From an uncultured Fusicatenibacter sp. (GTDB lineage: Bacteria > Bacillota > Clostridia > Lachnospirales > Lachnospiraceae): 64,000 nt of DNA. Position 1 is the stretch's first letter; each line of letters begins with the position of its first letter. The stretch is from NCBI GenBank assembly GCA_902493585.1, contig CABUPZ010000003.1:1-64000 (forward strand), in the 5' to 3' direction. Made by a program: the position numbers and the translations under genes. Positions 44,963 to 52,622 of the stretch are shown here, piece after piece. The notes below the pieces were generated by a model. The model had not been told where the DNA came from, did not search any database, and worked only from the letters and a program-made list of their open reading frames with translations.

Positions 44963-45062
44963 AAGTGTTTGCAAATGTTCTATAAATTTATAACATCAGA
45001 CGGTGTAATTTCGTCAAAATATATAATACTATATAAATAACAGAAATGGAATTTGAATTGCA

Positions 45063-45090
45063 GCAACCGTTCAGCCGGCTGAATTGTTAC
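45063..45090. repeat. 28-base palindrome, copy 4
   Basis: GCAACCGTTCAGC, central CG, GCTGAATTGTTAC. It lies in the leader of the importer operon, 41 bases before the lipoprotein start. Confidence 0.73.
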
Positions 45091-45131
45091 AGTTTGCAAG
45101 TTCAAAATATAGAAAATTAAGGAGGAAAAAT

Positions 45132-46862
45132 ATGAAAGCAAAAAAATGTATCGCTCTATTACTTACAGCGTCTCTTACGGCATCGTTGTTTTCCGCCTGT
45201 GGGGCGTCAAATAACGATTCCTCTTCATCGGGAAGTGAATCGATCGGTTCATCGGCATCATCGGGAGATACAGATGTGACCGAGGACGGAGGAGACCCTG
45301 CGTTTCAGAAATTTCCTGAGGTTGTCGAGGTTCATATCGGACAGGCAGTGAGCACCACCGATTCGCTTCCTGAAGGGCTGAGTGTTGAAAATAATCAATA
45401 TACAGATTATCTTCTGGAAAACTTTAATATTAAAGTAGTCGTTGACTGGACTGCAGCTTCCGGAAATGACTATACTCAGAAAGTAGCGTTATGTATCGCC
45501 AGCAATACCCTTCCTGATGCAATGACAGTGTCAAGAGAATATATGCTGAAGGCAGCGAATGCGGGACAGTTGTATGATATTACCGAACTGTTTCAAGAAA
45601 TGCAGTCAGACCAGGTGAAAGAGGTCATGGATTCCACCGGAGGCCAGGCGATTGAGGAGAGCAGTGTGAATGGAAAGCAGTATGCAATTCCTGCTGTCGA
45701 AGTGGAGACTGCGGGCGTTCAGGTGGTTAATGTAAGGCAGGACTGGCTGGATAAATATGGTTTGGAAGCGCCGAAAACTCTGGAAGATGTGGAAAATATA
45801 GCAAAGGTATTTGCGGAAGAAAAACCGGCCGGAGAAGATACTGTGCCAATCGCAGGACCGGACAAGAGTACGAACAGCTATACAAATTTTCTGGAAACGG
45901 GGACGACAACCTGTGGGTTTGATGCTGTATTTTCAGCAAATGACGCATATCCCGGTATTTTTTTAGAAGATGAAAATGGAAATGTTACCTATGGAACGGA
46001 TTCTGATGAAACTCGTGAAACTCTGGAACTCCTTGCGGATTGGTATGAAAAAGGATATATCGATCCGGAAATGGGAACAAGAGATTCTTCCATTGAATTA
46101 ATCAATTCTGGAAAGGTCGGAATGTTTTTCGGTGCATGGTGGATGGTTGGATATGGAATTGGTGACGCTTACAGAAATGACCCGGATGCCAATTGGCAGT
46201 CTTATCCGATTCTCACTGATGAAGGGAAATGGAATGTGAAACTTGGATCTGCAACAACAGGTTATTGCGTCATTAACAAAAATGTTTCTGAAGATGTTGC
46301 CAAAGCAATTATTATTATGGCGAATGTGCTGTTGAGGGATGAGAGTAAATTTGATGTGTCCGAACAGCCGCTGAGTTTTTGGCCGGTACGTACATTGATG
46401 GCGCCTGCAGATGAATGTGAATACACATATCAGGAATTGATGAAGGTTCTTGATGGAACCACATCCCCGGAAGATTATCAGGGAGTATCGACGGCATATA
46501 AACTTCTCGCAAGTGATGTGGCGATGGTGAAAGAGACGATACCTGGTTATGAGACGGGCAAACAATTGTCAATCAGTGATTTCAATACGGAAAATTTCGG
46601 AAACTTCCAGAGAATGTATTCCCTAATGATCGGAGACAGACCCTACGCAACAACTCCAGTAGACAAGGAGGTCAGAAGCTGTATCTTCAGCCAAACAGAG
46701 ACTATGGAGAGTAGATGGGCGAATCTGTGGTCTATGGAAAACGAGATGGTTATGAAGATTATCACAGGAAAATCGGATATCAGCGCATATGATGAATTTA
46801 TTGAAAACTGGATGAATGAAGGCGGAAGTGAAATCCTGGAGGAAGTAGCGGAACTTCAGTAG
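45132..46862 (+). CDS. Extracellular sugar-binding lipoprotein of an ABC importer
   Basis: This 576-residue solute-binding protein has a lipoprotein signal (ASLFSACG, lipidated C23), a Ser/Gly/Asp-rich linker, and a two-lobed binding domain of the LplA/YtcQ type. The partners are LplB- and YtcP-like permeases, a set that usually imports complex oligosaccharides. No ATPase gene follows. AAGGAGG precedes the ATG at 45132. The GH31 glycosidase downstream suggests an alpha-xylosylated or alpha-glucosylated oligosaccharide, as inference. Confidence 0.88.
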   Translation: MKAKKCIALLLTASLTASLFSACGASNNDSSSSGSESIGSSASSGDTDVTEDGGDPAFQKFPEVVEVHIGQAVSTTDSLPEGLSVENNQYTDYLLENFNIKVVVDWTAASGNDYTQKVALCIASNTLPDAMTVSREYMLKAANAGQLYDITELFQEMQSDQVKEVMDSTGGQAIEESSVNGKQYAIPAVEVETAGVQVVNVRQDWLDKYGLEAPKTLEDVENIAKVFAEEKPAGEDTVPIAGPDKSTNSYTNFLETGTTTCGFDAVFSANDAYPGIFLEDENGNVTYGTDSDETRETLELLADWYEKGYIDPEMGTRDSSIELINSGKVGMFFGAWWMVGYGIGDAYRNDPDANWQSYPILTDEGKWNVKLGSATTGYCVINKNVSEDVAKAIIIMANVLLRDESKFDVSEQPLSFWPVRTLMAPADECEYTYQELMKVLDGTTSPEDYQGVSTAYKLLASDVAMVKETIPGYETGKQLSISDFNTENFGNFQRMYSLMIGDRPYATTPVDKEVRSCIFSQTETMESRWANLWSMENEMVMKIITGKSDISAYDEFIENWMNEGGSEILEEVAELQ

Positions 46863-46927
46863 GAATGCCTGAAATGATTTGTAAAAGACCGGAGAATTGA
46901 AAGGTTCGGTTTGCAAAAGACAGGAGT

Positions 46928-46961
46928 GGCTGCCTGCGGGAAAACTGTCCTGTAGGCAGCC
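46928..46961 (+). terminator. Intercistronic hairpin, probable partial terminator
   Basis: GGCTGCCT and AGGCAGCC pair perfectly around an 18-base loop, followed by a GT-rich tail. Placed between the binding-protein gene and the permease genes, it would lower permease message relative to the lipoprotein. Confidence 0.55.
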
Positions 46962-47035
46962 GTTGTTGTATGAGAATCAAGAAGTAAGTTCATCCTAATG
47001 AACGAATGCAAATCGAAAAAGGAGGAGGTTTGGCT

Positions 47036-47968
47036 ATGAAAACAGCAGCAGGATTAAAAGTGCGGCCATTTACGAAAAAAAGAAATTCAAAAACATTTTT
47101 TCACTACAATATCATGGTTGCAATCGGAATGTTGTGGTTGGTCTTTTTTAATATCGTACCCATGTTTGGGATTGTTATTGCCTTTGAGGACTATGATCCG
47201 ACACAGGGATTCTGGGGATCGGAATTTGTGGGTTTAGAGCATTTTGAGTACTTATTTTCCATGAGCGACAGTCGTCGGGTAATTGTCAATACGCTGGTAA
47301 TCGCAGTGTCAAAGCTGATTCTTAATATTGTTGTTCCACTGGTTTTCGCTCTGCTGCTGAATGAAGTCAGAAAACTAAAGTTTAAAAAATTTGTTCAGAC
47401 TGTCGTATACCTGCCTCATTTTTTGTCATGGGTTATTCTTGCCAGTGTACTTTTGGAAATCTTTGGATATCGAGGTGTTTTTAACTCTCTGTTGTCAGTG
47501 TTCGGAGTGGAAGGGAAAATATGGTTTTCAGAAGAAAGTTATTTTCGTCAGCTTGTCATTTTTTCTGATGTATGGAAAGAATTTGGTTTTAACGCGGTCA
47601 TCTATCTTGCGGCCTTGACGGGAATCAGTCCGGATTTGTATGAAGCAGCTGCAATCGACGGATGCGGACGGCTGAAGGCTGTTTGGCATATTACCTTGCC
47701 GGGCATTGTCAGCACTATCGTAGTCATGGGTATCCTAGGATTGGGAAACGTATTGAACGCGGGATTTGATCAGATTTTCAATTTGTACAGTCCGCTGGTA
47801 TATTCTACTGGAGATATTCTGGATACATGGGTTTATCGAATGGGACTTTTGAATGTACAGTTTTCATTAGCGACGGCGGCAGGTCTGTTTAAATCGGCAA
47901 TCAGTTTTCTGTTAATTGTCATATCTTATATTGTTGCGTATAAGGCGGCAAACTACAGAATCTTTTGA
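47036..47968 (+). CDS. Sugar ABC transporter permease, LplB type
   Basis: A 310-residue membrane protein with six helices. The EAA loop (EAAAIDGCGRLKAVWHITLP) that touches the ATPase lies near residue 205. VFFNIVPMFGIVIAFEDYDP is typical of the LplB group. GGAGGAGG precedes the ATG at 47036. It forms the channel with the YtcP-type permease, which starts 20 bases downstream. Confidence 0.92.
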   Translation: MKTAAGLKVRPFTKKRNSKTFFHYNIMVAIGMLWLVFFNIVPMFGIVIAFEDYDPTQGFWGSEFVGLEHFEYLFSMSDSRRVIVNTLVIAVSKLILNIVVPLVFALLLNEVRKLKFKKFVQTVVYLPHFLSWVILASVLLEIFGYRGVFNSLLSVFGVEGKIWFSEESYFRQLVIFSDVWKEFGFNAVIYLAALTGISPDLYEAAAIDGCGRLKAVWHITLPGIVSTIVVMGILGLGNVLNAGFDQIFNLYSPLVYSTGDILDTWVYRMGLLNVQFSLATAAGLFKSAISFLLIVISYIVAYKAANYRIF

Positions 47969-47987
47969 GAAAGGAGTGGATGCAGAT

Positions 47988-48872
47988 ATGATTCAGGGTA
48001 AATCGTTAGGAAGCAGAGTCTTCAACGTATTCAATACAATTCTTATGATTGTACTGGCACTTAGCTGTCTTTATCCGCTGTGGTATACTTTCTGTCTTTC
48101 TATTTCTGACAAAGCGGCGGCAAATTCAGGAATGGTAACGATATATCCCATAGGTTTTTCCTTGGCTTCCTATCAGGAAATCATGGGCGATATACAATTT
48201 TTCAAATCTTTCCTGATCTCTGTAGAGAGAACGGTATTTGGAACCATCGTAACGATTCTGATTCTGGCGATATTTGCTTATCCGCTATCCAAACCGGCTA
48301 GTGAATATCGTCCTAAAAACGTGATCATGTGGATTGTAGTTTTCTGTATGCTCTTCAATGGAGGAACCATTCCCTGGTATATCACAATGGTAAATTACGG
48401 AATGATTGACAGTATGATTGGTTTGATCCTTTGCGGAGGAGTTCCTGTTTTTAATTTAATCCTCCTGATTAACTTTTATCGGGGACTTCCCAAGGAATTG
48501 ATGGAAGCTGCCCAGATTGATGGTGCAGGAGTCTGGACGATTCTTTTTAAGGTGGTGATTCCCTGTTCTGTTCCGATTTTAGCAACACTCGTTCTGTTTA
48601 CCAGTGTGGGTTACTGGAATGAATATTTCCAAGGACTTGTTTTGTCCAGCAATGAATCCCACTATCCCTTACAGACCTACATAAAACAGATGGTTGTGAA
48701 TGTCCAAACAACCAATTTGTCGATGGATCAGATAGAAAAAATGGATCAATTGTCCAATAAATCCTTAAATGCTGCTAAAGTTTTCATTGCTATGATTCCC
48801 ATGCTTCTGGTTTACCCGTTCCTTCAGAAATACTTCATCAGCGGAATCATGCTGGGCGCAGTGAAAGAATGA
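47988..48872 (+). CDS. Carbohydrate ABC transporter permease, YtcP type
   Basis: A 294-residue permease with six helices and the EAA loop MEAAQIDGAGVWTILFKVV near residue 175. YPLWYTFCLSISDKAAANSG and the C-terminal KYFISGIMLGAVKE are typical of YtcP/LplC proteins. AAAGGAG precedes the ATG at 47988. It is the second half of the import channel and the last transporter gene of the operon. Confidence 0.92.
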   Translation: MIQGKSLGSRVFNVFNTILMIVLALSCLYPLWYTFCLSISDKAAANSGMVTIYPIGFSLASYQEIMGDIQFFKSFLISVERTVFGTIVTILILAIFAYPLSKPASEYRPKNVIMWIVVFCMLFNGGTIPWYITMVNYGMIDSMIGLILCGGVPVFNLILLINFYRGLPKELMEAAQIDGAGVWTILFKVVIPCSVPILATLVLFTSVGYWNEYFQGLVLSSNESHYPLQTYIKQMVVNVQTTNLSMDQIEKMDQLSNKSLNAAKVFIAMIPMLLVYPFLQKYFISGIMLGAVKE

Positions 48873-49188
48873 ACAGGTCGGTTATGAAAACAGGAAGTTG
48901 AAAAGCTTTTTCAAATGAGACATTGCTTTTATGAGGGATCCGAAATTTAATGCTTTAAGGTAATTGTAAATATGATTGCAATGATGTATATTGTTTATAA
49001 TAGTTCCTTGTTTGGGTGAGTATGTTGTTTGGTAATACTTCAATGATATATCATTCATCAGAGGGTGTCTGCTCTTTTGTGCAATATTGGGAGGTTGTTC
49101 ATTCATAGCTTCTGAAAAAGAGGTGGAAAGTTAGATGTAGCGGCTGACACAAAAGAGAAAAGACAGAAGAAAATGGGAGGCAAAAACT
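48873..49188. other. Intergenic region before the GH31 gene
   Basis: AT-rich, with a TATAAT at 48996-49001 but no well-spaced -35 box. No terminator or gene is evident. GH31 may be read through from the permeases or use a weak or activated promoter here. Confidence 0.4.
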
Positions 49189-51186
49189 ATGAATTTTTTT
49201 GAGAAACAGGGCGATGCCCTGCTGTTCCGTCAGAATGGCGAGACGGTAAAAGTAGAACCTTGGATGGCAGACAGCCTGAGAGTCCGAGCAGGACTGCTCA
49301 GTGATCTGGAGCAGGGCAGTGTTGCCCTCCTTCCGAAGGAGGAGACCCCGGTCAAAATCGAAATCGAAGAGAGGAAGGCTGTGATCACCAACGGAAAAAT
49401 CACCGCGGTCATGGAGGTACAGCCCTGGGGGAATGCGCTGCAGATGACGTTCTGCAACCAGAAGGGGGAAGTGCTCCTGAAGGAAATTTCCAATGGCGGC
49501 GCGCTGTCTCTGAGAGCGAGACATTACAAGACGCTTCCGGGAGGAAACTTTCACCTGAAAGCGAGCTTTGTCTCTGATCCGGAGGAGAAGATTTACGGTA
49601 TGGGACAATATCAGCAGGAGCGGATGAATCTGAAGGGCTGCAACCTGGAACTGGCACACAGGAATTCGCAGGCGAGTATCCCGTTCTATGTGTCCAGCCT
49701 CGGTTATGGGTTCCTGTGGCACAATGCTGCGATCGGAGAGGTGCATTTCGGAATCAATACTACAGAGTGGGTGGCAGAAAGTACAAAACAGCTGGACTAC
49801 TGGATCACAGCCGGGGATAATCCCAAGGAGATTGAGGAAAAATACACGCTGGCGACAGGAAGAGTCCCGGTGATGCCGGAGTATGGACTTGGCTTCTGGC
49901 AGTGCAAACTGCGCTATTACAACCAGGAGCAGGTTCTGGACATTGCCCGGGAGTACAAGAAGAGAAACATCCCGCTGGATGTCCTGGTCATCGACTATTA
50001 TCACTGGCCGCGCTGCGGAGACTACCGCTTTGACGAAGAATACTTTCCGGATCCGGAGGCAATGGTAAAGGAACTGAAGGAAATGGGAATCGAGACGATG
50101 GTTTCCATCTGGCCGCAGATCGACTGGCGAAGCGAAAACTATGAGGAAATGAAGCAGCAGGGGCTTCTGGTCAAGGCAAACTCCGGTGTGGACGTGCAGA
50201 TGGTCTTCCACGGCAACAACGTCTTTCTGGACGCGACCAATCCGCGCACCAGAGAGTATGTGTGGGAAAAGATCAAAAAGAATTACGCAGATATGGGGAT
50301 CAAAACCTTCTGGCTGGATGAGGCGGAGCCGGAATTTACTACGTATGACTTTGAGAGTTACCGGTATTTCGCAGGCCCTGTGGCAGAGGTCGGGAATATT
50401 TATCCGAGAGAGTATGCCCGCATGTTCTACGAAGGACAGAAGGAAAACGGCCAGGAGGATATCGTAAATCTTGCCCGTTGCGCATGGGTCGGAAGCCAGA
50501 GATACGGAGCGCTGGTATGGTCCGGAGATATTTTCTCCAGCTGGGAGGATTTCCGTAAGCAGATCTGTGCAGGCCTTCATATGGGACTGAGCGGTATTCC
50601 GTGGTGGACGACGGATATCGGAGGATTCCATGCGGGGAACATCTATGATGAGGGATTTCGTGAGCTTCTGGTCCGCTGGTTCCAGTTTGGAGCGTTCTGT
50701 CCGGTGATGCGGCTGCATGGAAGCCGCGATCCCCACAGCCCGATCCTCAACAAGGCAGGCGAAGAGCGTGAGTGGACAGGCGCAGATAATGAGGTATGGA
50801 GCTTCGGTGAGGACAATTATCCTATTTTGGTAAAATATATTCAGCTGCGTGAGTCCATGCGGGATTACACACGCGCGGCAATGAGGGAAGCACATGAAAA
50901 AGGTCATCCGGTCATGCGAACACTGTTTTACGAATTTCCGGAGGACAAAAACTGCTGGGATATCACGGATGAGTATCTGTTCGGTTCCGATCTCCTGGTG
51001 GCTCCGGTCGTTCAGCCGGGTGCGACGTCAAGAACTGTTTATTTGCCGGCGGGTGTGTCCTGGACCGATATGAGTGACGGAAAGGTGTATGCCGGCGGAC
51101 GTGTCTATGAGATCGACGCGCCGATAGAAAAAATACCTGTATTCCTGCGGGATGGAAAGCAGAGTGAGCTGATCGGAAAGATCTGA
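49189..51186 (+). CDS. GH31 glycosidase, alpha-xylosidase-like
   Basis: This 665-residue enzyme has an N-terminal beta-sandwich and the GH31 barrel. The nucleophile is D377 in FWLDEAEPE, and the acid/base is D447 in WSGDIFSSW. LDVLVIDYYHW and GIPWWTTDIGGFHAG are family signatures. The FWLDEAEPE form and the overall length favour alpha-xylosidase, although alpha-glucosidases of the same family cannot be ruled out. There is no signal peptide, so it acts on imported oligosaccharide. GGGAGGC precedes the ATG. Confidence 0.87.
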   Translation: MNFFEKQGDALLFRQNGETVKVEPWMADSLRVRAGLLSDLEQGSVALLPKEETPVKIEIEERKAVITNGKITAVMEVQPWGNALQMTFCNQKGEVLLKEISNGGALSLRARHYKTLPGGNFHLKASFVSDPEEKIYGMGQYQQERMNLKGCNLELAHRNSQASIPFYVSSLGYGFLWHNAAIGEVHFGINTTEWVAESTKQLDYWITAGDNPKEIEEKYTLATGRVPVMPEYGLGFWQCKLRYYNQEQVLDIAREYKKRNIPLDVLVIDYYHWPRCGDYRFDEEYFPDPEAMVKELKEMGIETMVSIWPQIDWRSENYEEMKQQGLLVKANSGVDVQMVFHGNNVFLDATNPRTREYVWEKIKKNYADMGIKTFWLDEAEPEFTTYDFESYRYFAGPVAEVGNIYPREYARMFYEGQKENGQEDIVNLARCAWVGSQRYGALVWSGDIFSSWEDFRKQICAGLHMGLSGIPWWTTDIGGFHAGNIYDEGFRELLVRWFQFGAFCPVMRLHGSRDPHSPILNKAGEEREWTGADNEVWSFGEDNYPILVKYIQLRESMRDYTRAAMREAHEKGHPVMRTLFYEFPEDKNCWDITDEYLFGSDLLVAPVVQPGATSRTVYLPAGVSWTDMSDGKVYAGGRVYEIDAPIEKIPVFLRDGKQSELIGKI

Positions 51187-51224
51187 CGAGGCAGGCTTGG
51201 AGCAATTAAAAACAGAGTAATCAA

Positions 51225-51273
51225 AAAGAGGGTATTCCAGACCAGAAATCAGGTTTGGAATATCCTCTTTTTC
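51225..51273. terminator. Bidirectional terminator between GH31 and the small conserved gene
   Basis: AAAGAGGGTATTCCA pairs with TGGAATATCCTCTTT around a 16-base loop, with T-runs on both sides. Confidence 0.85.
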
Positions 51274-51543
51274 TTAATCTTCTTCAATCACCTGAATTTC
51301 AAGAAAATCAAAGTCGATTTCTTCGATCCAGTTATCCTGGCGGAATCTCGTTTTGCTGTGGCGTTTGAAATCTGTGATATTCGAATCCAGCCAGATCGGA
51401 ACGGCAAGATTCCACGTGTCGCAGATACTGTTCAGTCCGCGGAAGATTTTGTGCGTCCGGGTTTCATCGGTATCATCACAGATCACAAGATCCTTTGCCG
51501 TATCCTTGCCGTCATAGACCAGCCGGCCCCAAAGTCGAAACAT
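51274..51543 (-). CDS. Conserved small protein of unknown function
   Basis: An 89-residue soluble protein that I recall as widespread in Clostridia without a name: MFRLWGRLVYDGK, VICDDTDETRTHKIFRGL, PIWLDSNITDFKRHSKTRF and a fixed C-terminus FDFLEIQVIEED. The many invariant-looking residues suggest a housekeeping role. The ATG at 51543 follows AAGGATTGGGG; a longer frame upstream reads through a palindrome and looks non-coding. It stands alone. Confidence 0.75.
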   Translation of the reverse strand: MFRLWGRLVYDGKDTAKDLVICDDTDETRTHKIFRGLNSICDTWNLAVPIWLDSNITDFKRHSKTRFRQDNWIEEIDFDFLEIQVIEED

Positions 51544-51630
51544 ATCCCCAATCCTTTCCGAAAACGCCGTGTTCCGGCGCCTGTTTTCTGATACTATAAC
51601 ATGATGGCAGAAGTGTGTCAATCGGATGCA

Positions 51631-51657
51631 GTAACGTTCCGCGGGCTGAACTGTTGT
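51631..51657. repeat. 28-base palindrome, copy with one base missing
   Basis: GTAAC-GTTCCGC, central GG, GCTGAACTGTTGT. It lies between the divergent small conserved gene and the second two-component system. Confidence 0.6.
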
Positions 51658-51685
51658 GAATTGTTGCGTCAAATGCACAGCGCAA

Positions 51686-51714
51686 TTGTTTTTGTTCTGG
51701 AAGTTGTGTATAAT
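51686..51714 (+). promoter_or_regulatory. Promoter of the second two-component system
   Basis: TTGTTT (51686-51691) and TATAAT (51709-51714) with a 17-base spacer. It gives a leader of about 185 bases. Confidence 0.55.
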
Positions 51715-51725
51715 ATTGCGTAATT

Positions 51726-51777
51726 GGAGACAACGGCTCTGCGCGGCAGGACAAAAGAGAAACGCCAGTCTGTCTCC
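51726..51777 (+). other. Leader hairpin upstream of the OmpR-type regulator
   Basis: GGAGACA and TGTCTCC close a stem at the very start of the predicted leader, and ACGGC/GCC pairing may extend it. It could stabilise the message 5' end. Confidence 0.4.
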
Positions 51778-51906
51778 TGTTGAAAAATTAAAAGATTATT
51801 AAGAGTTTTCGCAAGATGAAATAAAAATTTCACTGCTAAGATATTACCATAGAACATCTGATATCTCATGGCAGAAACGAAAGAATTCAGAGAGGTGAAT
51901 AAAATT

Positions 51907-52602
51907 ATGTACAACATACTGGTTTGTGACGACGATAAGGAAATTGTGGACGCGATTGAGATCTATCTGACCCAGGAAGGCTATCATATCCTGAAAGCCT
52001 ATGACGGGATGCAGGCAGTTCAGATGCTCGAGAGGGAGGAAGTTCATCTCCTGATCATTGACGTCATGATGCCGAAACTGGACGGTATCCGCGCGACGCT
52101 GAAGATCAGGGAGACCAGCAGCATCCCGATCATTATCCTGTCCGCGAAATCAGAGGACGTGGATAAGATTCTGGGGCTGAACATCGGTGCTGATGACTAT
52201 GTGACCAAACCGTTTAACCCGCTGGAACTGGTTGCCCGTGTGAAATCCCAGTTAAGACGGTATACCAAGCTGGGAACCATGCAGGCACAGGAAAACGCGA
52301 ATGTTTTTCAGGTCGGAGGACTTGTGGTGAACGATGATCTGAAAGAGGTTACGGTAGAGGGAGAACCGGTAAAACTGACACCTATCGAGTATAACATCCT
52401 TCTTCTTCTGGTCAGAAATCCTGGAAAGGTGTTTTCCATTGAACAGATTTACGAAAACATCTGGAACGAGGAGGCCATCGGCGCGGATAACACGGTGGCG
52501 GTGCATATCCGTCATATCCGTGAAAAAATCGAGATTAACCCAAAGGAACCCCATTATCTGAAAGTGGTATGGGGAATCGGTTACAAGATTGAGAAACTTT
52601 AA
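51907..52602 (+). CDS. OmpR-family response regulator
   Basis: A 231-residue regulator. The receiver domain (D8-D10 pocket, phosphoacceptor D52 in IIDVMMP, K near 101 in VTKPFNP) is followed by a winged-helix DNA-binding domain (LTPIEYNILLLLVRNPGKVFS...ADNTVAVHIRHIREKIE...VWGIGYKIE). It is of the VanR/PhoP type. The ATG at 51907 follows AGAGGTG. The partner kinase starts 20 bases after its stop. Confidence 0.93.
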   Translation: MYNILVCDDDKEIVDAIEIYLTQEGYHILKAYDGMQAVQMLEREEVHLLIIDVMMPKLDGIRATLKIRETSSIPIIILSAKSEDVDKILGLNIGADDYVTKPFNPLELVARVKSQLRRYTKLGTMQAQENANVFQVGGLVVNDDLKEVTVEGEPVKLTPIEYNILLLLVRNPGKVFSIEQIYENIWNEEAIGADNTVAVHIRHIREKIEINPKEPHYLKVVWGIGYKIEKL

Positions 52603-52622
52603 AAAGGAGAACGGGAAAACAG

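Noticed and set aside
49099..50907. A 602-codon open frame antisense to the GH31 gene
   Set aside because: GH31 catalytic motifs are on the plus strand; the antisense product is Leu/His/Arg-rich and featureless.
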